Shown here: positions 16,635-24,573 of the stretch, in pieces
Layout: each line of letters opens with the position of its first letter
Numbering within the stretch: the stretch's first letter is position 1
NCBI GenBank assembly: GCA_900553515.1
Contig: USDN01000021.1
Location: 1-41,664 of the forward strand
Source: an uncultured Blautia sp.
GTDB taxonomy: Bacteria; Bacillota; Clostridia; Lachnospirales; Lachnospiraceae
Length of the DNA: 41,664 bases
Direction of reading: 5' to 3'
Notes under the pieces: model-generated
What the model was told of the DNA's origin: nothing
What the model saw: the letters and a program-made list of their open reading frames with translations, nothing else
Databases searched by the model: none
Position numbers and translations under genes: made by a program

Positions 16635-18814
16635 AAGAAAAGATCGGACAGGTGACCCTGGATGATACCTGTTATCCAGGGCAGGATTTATACAGTGACG
16701 GAAGTGTAGAGGATGAAATGCTGGAGATTGCCAGAAACTACCCGGAGGAGGAATGGAACCGGGTGATCGCTGAGCGGAAAAGCTGGCCTATCCTTTACCA
16801 TTTTTCTCATGTAAGAGAAAATATTTTAAGCTGGCTTCCTTTTACCGGACAGGAAAGTGTGCTGGAGATTGGTTCCGGCTGCGGAGCGATTACAGGCGCC
16901 CTTTGCAAAAAAGCAAAAAAGGTCACCTGTATCGAGCTTTCAAAAAAAAGAAGTGAGATCAATGCCTGGAGACACAGAGACTGTGAGAACCTGACTATTC
17001 TTATGGGTAATTTCCAGGAGATCGAGCCTGCGCTGACGGAGAAGTATGACTACATTACTCTGATCGGCGTTTTTGAGTATGGGGAAAATTATATCCGGAG
17101 CGAAACTCCTTATGTGGATTTCCTCAGAACCATTGCCCGTCATCTGAAGCCGGAAGGAAAGATCATTCTTGCCATTGAAAACCGTTTCGGACTGAAATAC
17201 TGGGCAGGCTGTACAGAGGATCATTTTGGAACCTTATTTGAGGGACTGGAAGGATATCCTTCCACAAAAGGCGTTAAGACCTTTACAAAAAAGGAACTGA
17301 CGACGATTCTGGAAAAAGCGGGAAACCTCAGGGCAAGCTGGTATTATCCATTCCCGGATTACAAGCTTCCCATGACCATATATTCTGACAGCCGTCTTCC
17401 TCTGAAGGGAGAACTGAACCGGATGGAGACCAATTTTGACAGACTGAGACTTCAGCTGTTTCAGGAATCCTCCGTATACGATTCCCTTCTGGATAACGAT
17501 ATGTTTCCGGAATTTTCCAACTCGTTCCTTCTGCTGATCGGAAGAGAGGAAATCAGACCGGAGGTGGTCTATTCTAAATTTTCCAATGAAAGAGACCAGC
17601 AGTTTGCCCTTCGGACAGATATCTGTGAGCCGGGACGGTATGAGAGATATGTACGGAAGCTTCCGGTAGTACCAAAGGCAGAGGAGCATGTAAAGAATCT
17701 GGAACGGATCCAGAGAGAGCTGAACACAATTTATGAAAAAGAAGGTATTGAGCTGAATAACTGCCGGTTTGAGCAGGGGGCGGCAAAGCTGGAATATCTG
17801 GAGGGAGTAACTCTGGAGGAAAAACTGGATATGCTTCTGGAGCAGGGGAAATTCCAGGAACTGGAAGAGCTGTTTTTCTTTTATCTAAAAAAGATCCGCA
17901 GTCTTCACTGTAAGGAGAAATTCAGAAAGACACCGGAATTTATCCAGGTATTTGGAGACGCGCCTCTTGAAGGAGAATATGATGCTTCCGGCATGTCCAA
18001 TATTGATCTTGTTCCGGCAAACCTTCTGATCCAGAGGGACAGACAGGTAGTTATTGATTATGAATGGACCTTCCGTTTTCCGATCCCGGCGGATTTTATT
18101 CAGTACCGGATGATCCATTATTATCTGGAAAGCGACGGCAAGCGCCATGTTCTGAAGAACCGGGATTTTTATGGAAAAGCCGGGATCACCGCAAAGGATC
18201 TGGAGATCTACGGGGAAATGGAACGAAATTTCCAGAATTACATGAAAGGAGAGCATGTTCCTCTTCTGGAGCTTTATGAAGAGGTTTCTCCGGGTAAAGT
18301 AGAGATCCTGCCGTATTATGAACAGATGCGGATCGCAGGAGCAGAAAGAAGACTTCAGGTATTCTTTGACCGGGGAGAAGGCTTCCGTGAGGAGGATTCA
18401 GCCGTTTATCCGATGAGCAGGGAAGGGCTGGACCTGGAGATCATAATTCCCGAAGGCGTACACAGACTGCGCCTGGATCCGGGAGAAGCGGCGGGAGGAC
18501 TGATCCTGAAAGAGCTTTCCTATGAGGACGGAACACCGGCAGATTTTACGGCCAATGGATTTCCTATGGGAGAAGGCGCATATTACTTTGGCGGAGGCGA
18601 TCCTCAGTTTATAACAGGAGATGTTTCCGGGAAAACAAAGCTGTGCATCCGGATCCGGACTATGAAAGAACAGGATGCCCGAGAAGATTTCTGGAAGAAC
18701 TTTTCCAGAGTATCTGCCGAAAAAGATGCAGAGCTTCGGAGACTGAATGAAAAGATCAGCCAGATGGAAAATACAAAGGTCTGGAAATTATATAGAAGCA
18801 TTAAGAAAAAGTAG
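16631..18814 (+). CDS. SAM methyltransferase fused to a kinase-like domain, WbdD-like putative chain terminator
   Basis: A 727-aa cytoplasmic protein. Residues about 55-250 are a class I SAM methyltransferase (motif I VLEIGSGCG at 77-85; acidic end of beta-2 in VTCIELS). Residues about 335-560 look like a protein-kinase/APH fold: VRK with K343, hinge LEYLEGVTLEE, catalytic-loop pattern D459-x4-N464 (NIDLVPAN), and metal-site IDYEW with D476. A beta-rich domain follows (about 600-690) and a short helix ends the protein. Methyltransferase plus kinase next to a Wzt with a C-terminal domain is the arrangement of WbdD, which caps the non-reducing end and stops chain growth. The long coiled-coil ruler of WbdD is missing. 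The methyltransferase is firm, the kinase call moderate, the role inferred. Confidence 0.75.
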   Translation: MKEKIGQVTLDDTCYPGQDLYSDGSVEDEMLEIARNYPEEEWNRVIAERKSWPILYHFSHVRENILSWLPFTGQESVLEIGSGCGAITGALCKKAKKVTCIELSKKRSEINAWRHRDCENLTILMGNFQEIEPALTEKYDYITLIGVFEYGENYIRSETPYVDFLRTIARHLKPEGKIILAIENRFGLKYWAGCTEDHFGTLFEGLEGYPSTKGVKTFTKKELTTILEKAGNLRASWYYPFPDYKLPMTIYSDSRLPLKGELNRMETNFDRLRLQLFQESSVYDSLLDNDMFPEFSNSFLLLIGREEIRPEVVYSKFSNERDQQFALRTDICEPGRYERYVRKLPVVPKAEEHVKNLERIQRELNTIYEKEGIELNNCRFEQGAAKLEYLEGVTLEEKLDMLLEQGKFQELEELFFFYLKKIRSLHCKEKFRKTPEFIQVFGDAPLEGEYDASGMSNIDLVPANLLIQRDRQVVIDYEWTFRFPIPADFIQYRMIHYYLESDGKRHVLKNRDFYGKAGITAKDLEIYGEMERNFQNYMKGEHVPLLELYEEVSPGKVEILPYYEQMRIAGAERRLQVFFDRGEGFREEDSAVYPMSREGLDLEIIIPEGVHRLRLDPGEAAGGLILKELSYEDGTPADFTANGFPMGEGAYYFGGGDPQFITGDVSGKTKLCIRIRTMKEQDAREDFWKNFSRVSAEKDAELRRLNEKISQMENTKVWKLYRSIKKK

Positions 18815-18827
18815 AATGAGGTAAAAC

Positions 18828-21245
18828 ATGGAAGAATTGCGCTTCAGTGTGGACGAAGAAAAATATGATGACAGGCACGGGCAGGTTTTGAGTCTTACAG
18901 GCTGGTATGTGCCGGCAGACGGACAGGCTGCGGAATTCCGGCTTCTGGGAGACGGGGAGGAGATCGTGGTTCCATCTCCGGAAAGATATCCCAGACCGGA
19001 TGTGGCTCAGGCTCTGGAACGTGATCTGGGAGAGTTTCTTCCGGGATTTACAGTATGTATCCCGGAGGCGGACAAACTTGCAGAAAAATATCATACAGTG
19101 GAGCTGATCCTGACTGACGGTGCAGAGATTCATTCTGTCTGGAAAAAATCCGGAGAAGAGCTGGGAGTCTTTTTGAAAGAATGTCTGCTGGAATACCATA
19201 TGGACCGGGTGGAGATTCTGTATGATACCATGCTGGAGATCCAGGGCTGGGTGATGGATCAGAGAGGCGATGCACTGGCAGAGCTTCTCAATGAGGACGA
19301 AACTCCTGTCCCCTGCCGGATGAGCCGGGGAAGAAGGCCGGATGTAGTGGAACGGAGAGGACTTGACGAAGAATATAAAGCACGGGAGATCGGATTCCGT
19401 ATTTCTGCTACGCTGGATGAAATCTCAGGGAAAAAAGTGATTCTCCGGTTTACAGGAACTTCTGTCAGGAAAGAGTATGAGATCGATGTGCAGAAGCTTC
19501 TGAAGGATGGGAAACCAAAAGGCATATGGAACCGTCTTTTCCACCGTTCCGAAGAAAAGACAGGAGATTATGAGCAGTGGCTGAAGCGCCACAGTGTCAG
19601 CCGTTCCCGGATGTGGAAACAGAAACATGAGAATTTTGAAAAAAAGCCTCTGATCAGTATCGTGATCCCGTTATACAACACGCCGCTTCCCTATCTGAAA
19701 GAACTGATCGAATCTGTGAGAAAGCAGACTTACGGAAACTGGCAGCTGTGTCTGGCTGACGGAAGCCCGGATGATAAAGTGTATGATTTTCTGAAAAAAA
19801 ATTACAGGCATGAGGTTCGGATCAGCTATAAAAAACTCAAGGAAAACGGAGGGATCTCCGTGAACACCAATAAGGCCATAGAGCTTGCAAGAGGGGAATA
19901 TCTGATGCTCTGTGACCATGACGATACACTGGAGCCGGACGCACTTTATGAAATCGTAAAGGCGGTCAATGACCATGAACATGCAGATGTGATCTATACA
20001 GATGAGGATAAGATCAGCATGGACGGCAGGCATTATTTCGACCCTCATTTCAAGTCGGACTTTAATCTGTTCCGGCTGAGAGAAAATAATTATATCTGCC
20101 ATATTTTTGTGGTAAAAAGGCAGGTGGCGGAAAAAGCCGGATATTTCCGTAAAGAATTTGACGGGGCGCAGGATTTTGATTTTATTTTCCGCTGCTGCGA
20201 AAATGCCGCCGGAGTCATCCATATTCCCAGAGTACTTTATCACTGGCGCTGCCATATGGATTCCACAGCTGCCGATCCGGAAAGCAAGGCATATGCGTTT
20301 GAAGCCGGAAGAAAAGCCGTGGAGGAGCATTACCGGAGAATGGAAATTCCTGCAAAGGTGGAGATGACGCAGAGGCCGGGATGGTACCGGAGTCGGGTGG
20401 AGATTCAGGGAACACCAATGATCTCTGTTATCATCCCCAATAAAGACCATATTGACGATCTGGAGTTGTGTCTTTCGTCTCTGACAGAGCGCAGCACCTA
20501 CGAAAATTATGAGGTACTGATCGTAGAAAACAACAGTGAAGAGGCTGCCACCTTTGCGTATTATGAAAAGCTTCCGCAGCGTTTCCCGAAGGTGAGAGTC
20601 CTTACCTGGGAAAAAGAATTTAATTATTCTTCTATAAATAATTTTGCAGCAGAACAGGCAAAAGGAGAATATCTGCTGTTTCTGAATAATGATGTGGAGA
20701 TCCTGACGCCTGACTGGATGGAGGAGATGCTTCAGATCTGTCAGCAGAAAGAGGTTTCCATAGTAGGAGCCAAGCTTTATTATCCGGACGATACCATTCA
20801 GCATGCGGGCGTAGTCATGGGGCTGGGCGGGATCGCCGGACATATCATGTGCCGCGCGTCCAGAGAGGATGCAGGATATTTTGGAAGGATGATCAGTGTC
20901 CAGGAGATCAGCGCAGTGACAGCAGCCTGTATGATGATGAAGACAGAGGACTTCCGGATGGTGGAGGGCTTTGACGAGACCTTCCGGGTGGCGTTCAACG
21001 ATATTGACCTCTGCATGAAGGCCGGAGCCCTTGGCAAGAAGGTGGTGTTTACTCCTTATGCAGAGCTGTATCATTATGAATCCAAATCCAGAGGTCTGGA
21101 GGACACACCGGAAAAACAGTTCCGTTTTGAAAAGGAAATAAAAAGATTTCAGGAAAAGTGGGGAGATCAGCTGAAAAAAGGCGATCCATATTACAGTCCA
21201 AATCTGTCTGTAACAGAAGGAGACTGCTCCCTGAGAGAAAACTGA
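18828..21245 (+). CDS. Tandem-GT2 glycosyltransferase with two N-terminal beta domains
   Basis: An 805-aa cytoplasmic enzyme, probably bifunctional in assembling the exported glycan. Residues about 5-120 and 125-245 are two related beta-rich domains, each with a GW strand (LTGWYV, IQGWVM) and an RPDV motif (PRPDV, RRPDV). GT2 domain 1 starts near 273 (SIVIPLYN, CDHDDTLEP, YTDEDK) and domain 2 near 530 (SVIIPNKDH, FLNNDVEI, TAACMMM, NDIDLCMK). The first has DHDD and the second NNDV as metal-binding motifs, so both could be active. GAGGT precedes the ATG. The following gene is a paralogue with the same architecture. Donor sugars are likely dTDP-rhamnose and a hexose, by context only. Confidence 0.88.
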   Translation: MEELRFSVDEEKYDDRHGQVLSLTGWYVPADGQAAEFRLLGDGEEIVVPSPERYPRPDVAQALERDLGEFLPGFTVCIPEADKLAEKYHTVELILTDGAEIHSVWKKSGEELGVFLKECLLEYHMDRVEILYDTMLEIQGWVMDQRGDALAELLNEDETPVPCRMSRGRRPDVVERRGLDEEYKAREIGFRISATLDEISGKKVILRFTGTSVRKEYEIDVQKLLKDGKPKGIWNRLFHRSEEKTGDYEQWLKRHSVSRSRMWKQKHENFEKKPLISIVIPLYNTPLPYLKELIESVRKQTYGNWQLCLADGSPDDKVYDFLKKNYRHEVRISYKKLKENGGISVNTNKAIELARGEYLMLCDHDDTLEPDALYEIVKAVNDHEHADVIYTDEDKISMDGRHYFDPHFKSDFNLFRLRENNYICHIFVVKRQVAEKAGYFRKEFDGAQDFDFIFRCCENAAGVIHIPRVLYHWRCHMDSTAADPESKAYAFEAGRKAVEEHYRRMEIPAKVEMTQRPGWYRSRVEIQGTPMISVIIPNKDHIDDLELCLSSLTERSTYENYEVLIVENNSEEAATFAYYEKLPQRFPKVRVLTWEKEFNYSSINNFAAEQAKGEYLLFLNNDVEILTPDWMEEMLQICQQKEVSIVGAKLYYPDDTIQHAGVVMGLGGIAGHIMCRASREDAGYFGRMISVQEISAVTAACMMMKTEDFRMVEGFDETFRVAFNDIDLCMKAGALGKKVVFTPYAELYHYESKSRGLEDTPEKQFRFEKEIKRFQEKWGDQLKKGDPYYSPNLSVTEGDCSLREN

Positions 21246-21260
21246 GAAACGAGGTTGGAT

Positions 21261-23705
21261 ATGTCAAGAGAGATTTTTGAGGTAACAAAGGACAGGTTCC
21301 ATCTGAAGGATCCCTGCCAGTATATCCTGCAGGGAACCTGGCCAAAGGAAGCAAAGATGCGCGCCTGTCTGGATGACTCTGAGATAAAGGCGGAGATCCG
21401 GAAGCTGGAGGTAGTCAGCGCCCTGGAACGATTTAAGGATCCAGATCTGATGCGGGGAGAGAGGATCACTGCCGCTGTGCAGCTTCCGGAATCTCTGGAA
21501 GGGCATCAGAAGCTGTCTGTTTATGCAGATATGCCGGATAAGACCATATGCTGGTTTTCTGTTTCCGTAAAGGAACTGGAAAAACGCCGGGGCAAGCCTC
21601 AGTTTTTTATCGAGGAAGAAAAGGTCCAGCAGGGATTTTTACGGATCCGGGGCTGGGCTGTTGCTGATGAGCCGGTAAAGATTCAGATTTTTGATGAAAA
21701 CAAACAGAAGCTTCATGCAGAGATCCTTCGCACCCAGAGAGTAGATGTGGAGCAGATGTATGAGGAAATGGATCATGAGGACAAGACAGGATTTTTTGCA
21801 GAGCTGACCAACCTTACCGGAAAGCTGGTCTATGTGGTATTTTATGCAGGAGATACGAAATCTGTGCATATTGCTCATCTGAACCCGGCTGTGGTATTCC
21901 GCAAAAAGATCCAGAAATATGCAAAAAAAGGACTGCGCTACTGGAAGAGCCAGGGAAGCGCGGCTATGGCAGGAAAGATTGTCTCCAAGGTTAAGACAGC
22001 GTCTACCAGGGAGATTCCTTATCAGAAATGGATACTTCATCATCTGCCGGGAAATAAAGAACTGGAAAAGCAGAGAAAAACAGTTTTTGATTATCAGCCA
22101 AAGATTTCAATTGTGATCCCTCTGTATAAGACACCGGAAAAATATCTCCGTCAGCTTGTAGATACGGTAAAAGCCCAGACTTATCCCAACTGGGAGCTTT
22201 GTCTTTCTGACGGAAGCGGAGAAGATTCTCCCATCCGGAAGCTTCTGGAAAGTCTGGAAGCCTCTGATGAAAGGATACGGGTGATCCATAATGAAAAACA
22301 GCTGCAGATCTCAGAGAACACCAACGCGGCGATCCAGGCGGCAACCGGAGAATATATCGCATTTGCCGACCATGACGACGAACTGACTCCAAACGCTCTG
22401 TTTGAGTGTGTGAAAGCTCTTAATGAGAAAAAACAGACAAGGATCCTTTATTCGGACGAGGACAAAATGTCCATGGACGGACACAAGTTTTTCCAGCCTC
22501 ATTTTAAGCCGGACTACAACCCGGATCTGCTCTGTACGGTCAATTATATCTGCCATCTTTTTGTGGTGGACAGAAATGTGATCCAGGAAGTGGGAATGCT
22601 CCGCAGTGAATTTGACGGAGCCCAGGATTATGATTTTATTTTCCGCTGTATCGAGGCGGTAAAGCCGGAAGAAATCTGTCATATTCCGAAGATCCTTTAC
22701 CACTGGCGCTGCCATGAGGATTCCACAGCTGAAAATCCGGAAAGCAAGACTTATGCTTTTGAAGCGGGAAAACATGCCATTGAGGAGCATTATAAGAGAA
22801 CAGGGATTCAGGCAGAGGTTCTTCAGGGAGAATTTCTGGGGCTTTACCGGACCAGATTTATCCGAAACCATGATCCGCTGATCTCCATTATCATCCCCAA
22901 TAAGGATCATACGGAGGATCTGAAACGGTGCATGGACTCTATAGATCAGAAATCCACCTACCGGAATTATGAGTATATTATTGTGGAAAACAACAGTACA
23001 GAAGAGGAAACCTTCCAGTTTTATAAAAAGCTGGAGGCAGAAAATCCAAAGGCCCATGTGGTATACTGGGACAGGGAGTTTAATTATTCTGCGATCAATA
23101 ATTATGGAGCTTCTTTTGCAAAGGGCGAATATCTCCTTCTTCTGAACAACGATACAGAGATCATCAATGAAGACTGTCTGGAGCAGCTTCTGGGCTACTG
23201 TATGAGAAGCGATGTAGGAGCGGTAGGGGCAAGGATGTATTACGAGGATGATACCATCCAGCATGCAGGCGTTGTGATCGGCTTCGGCGGCATTGCAGGA
23301 CACTGTTTTGTACTGCAGCCAAGAGGAACCACCGGATACTGCCACAGGATCATCTGTGCCCAGGATTACAGTGCAGTGACAGCTGCCTGTATGATGGTGA
23401 AGCGTTCGGCTTTTGACGAGGTGGGAGGCCTTACAGAGGAACTGGCAGTTGCCTTTAATGACATTGATTTCTGTATGAAGCTGAGAAGTGCGGGCTATCT
23501 GATCGTGTACAATCCTTATGCAGAGCTGTATCATTATGAATCCAAATCCAGAGGTCTGGAGGATACGCCGGAAAAGGTTGCAAGATTTAATAAGGAAATT
23601 CAGATTTTTGAAAGACGCTGGCCGGATATTATGAGGGACGGAGATCCCTACTATAATCCGAATCTGACTTTGAAAAGCCAGGATTTTTCACTGAAAAGGA
23701 TATAA
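21261..23705 (+). CDS. Tandem-GT2 glycosyltransferase, paralogue of the preceding gene
   Basis: An 814-aa paralogue of the 18828 enzyme. ATG 21261 is chosen since GAGG at 21251-21254 is 6 bases upstream; a TTG at 21255 overlaps the ribosome site region. Two N-terminal beta domains recur (ILQGTWP and IRGWAV, the latter ending RVDV). GT2 domain 1 begins near 280 (SIVIPLYKT, ADHDDELTP, YSDEDK) and domain 2 near 538 (SIIIPNKDH, LLNNDTEI, TAACMMV, NDIDFCMK). A 51-base stretch near the 3' end (23513-23563) is identical to 21053-21103, showing recent duplication or conversion. Predicted to add sugars to the same ABC-exported glycan. Confidence 0.88.
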   Translation: MSREIFEVTKDRFHLKDPCQYILQGTWPKEAKMRACLDDSEIKAEIRKLEVVSALERFKDPDLMRGERITAAVQLPESLEGHQKLSVYADMPDKTICWFSVSVKELEKRRGKPQFFIEEEKVQQGFLRIRGWAVADEPVKIQIFDENKQKLHAEILRTQRVDVEQMYEEMDHEDKTGFFAELTNLTGKLVYVVFYAGDTKSVHIAHLNPAVVFRKKIQKYAKKGLRYWKSQGSAAMAGKIVSKVKTASTREIPYQKWILHHLPGNKELEKQRKTVFDYQPKISIVIPLYKTPEKYLRQLVDTVKAQTYPNWELCLSDGSGEDSPIRKLLESLEASDERIRVIHNEKQLQISENTNAAIQAATGEYIAFADHDDELTPNALFECVKALNEKKQTRILYSDEDKMSMDGHKFFQPHFKPDYNPDLLCTVNYICHLFVVDRNVIQEVGMLRSEFDGAQDYDFIFRCIEAVKPEEICHIPKILYHWRCHEDSTAENPESKTYAFEAGKHAIEEHYKRTGIQAEVLQGEFLGLYRTRFIRNHDPLISIIIPNKDHTEDLKRCMDSIDQKSTYRNYEYIIVENNSTEEETFQFYKKLEAENPKAHVVYWDREFNYSAINNYGASFAKGEYLLLLNNDTEIINEDCLEQLLGYCMRSDVGAVGARMYYEDDTIQHAGVVIGFGGIAGHCFVLQPRGTTGYCHRIICAQDYSAVTAACMMVKRSAFDEVGGLTEELAVAFNDIDFCMKLRSAGYLIVYNPYAELYHYESKSRGLEDTPEKVARFNKEIQIFERRWPDIMRDGDPYYNPNLTLKSQDFSLKRI

Positions 23706-23718
23706 GGAGGACTTATCA

Positions 23719-24567
23719 ATGAAGGTATTAGTCACAGGAGTAAAGGGACAGCTTGGGCATGATGTGATGAACGAGCTGGCGAAACGGGGATATGAAGGCG
23801 TTGGCGTGGATGTGGAGGAAATGGACATTACAGACGAAGCGGCAGTGCGCAGAGTCATGGAGGAAGTCCGCCCGGACAAAATGGTACACTGTGCAGCCTG
23901 GACTGCTGTGGATGCAGCGGAGGATCAGGTGGAAATGTGCCGCAGGGTCAACGCTCTGGGAACTGAAAATATTGCAAAAATGTGCGGGGAGCTGGATATT
24001 CCCATGATCTACCTCAGTACAGATTATGTGTTTGACGGAGAAGGCACCCGTCCCTGGGAGCCGGACGACCCGGTGGTAAAACCTCTGAATGTTTATGGAC
24101 AGACAAAGTATGAAGGGGAACTGGCAGTAGAAAAATATACGGATAAATATTATATTGTCCGTATAGCCTGGGTATTTGGCGTAAACGGCAAAAACTTTAT
24201 CAAGACCATGCTGAATCTTGGAAAGACTCACGATACTCTGACTGTGGTAGACGATCAGATCGGAACTCCTACTTATACCTATGATCTGGCAAAGCTTCTT
24301 GTGGATATGCTGGAAAAAGAAGAGTACGGCAAATATCATGTAACCAATGAAGGCGGTTATATCTCCTGGTGCGATTTTGCCAAAGAGATTTTCCGTCAGG
24401 CCGGTATGGAGGTAAAAGTAACTCCGGTAAGCTCAGACCAGTATCCGGCAAAGGCGAAACGTCCTTCCAACAGCCGTATGGAAAAAAACAAGCTGACCCA
24501 GCGTGGATTTGAACGTCTGCCTTCCTGGCAGGATGCCCTTTCCCGTTATCTGAAGGAGATTATGTAA
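23719..24567 (+). CDS. rmlD: dTDP-4-dehydrorhamnose reductase RmlD
   Basis: Last step of dTDP-L-rhamnose synthesis, NAD(P)H-dependent reduction. It is 282 aa. Markers are the N-terminal VTGVKGQLGHDV, CAAWTAVDAAE, YLSTDYVFDGEG, YGQTKYEGE (Tyr-xxx-Lys) and RIAWVFG. TAAGGAGGA precedes the ATG. It completes the set with RmlA, RmlB and RmlC. The next gene starts 6 bases after the stop, but a terminator-like hairpin overlays that start. Confidence 0.96.
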   Translation: MKVLVTGVKGQLGHDVMNELAKRGYEGVGVDVEEMDITDEAAVRRVMEEVRPDKMVHCAAWTAVDAAEDQVEMCRRVNALGTENIAKMCGELDIPMIYLSTDYVFDGEGTRPWEPDDPVVKPLNVYGQTKYEGELAVEKYTDKYYIVRIAWVFGVNGKNFIKTMLNLGKTHDTLTVVDDQIGTPTYTYDLAKLLVDMLEKEEYGKYHVTNEGGYISWCDFAKEIFRQAGMEVKVTPVSSDQYPAKAKRPSNSRMEKNKLTQRGFERLPSWQDALSRYLKEIM

Positions 24568-24573
24568 GAGAAG

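Noticed and set aside
19671..21074. Long antisense frame (467 aa) over the tandem GT2 gene, and the similar one at 22311-23534
   Set aside because: Both lie opposite strongly conserved GT2 coding sequence, and their mutual similarity simply reflects the paralogous sense genes.
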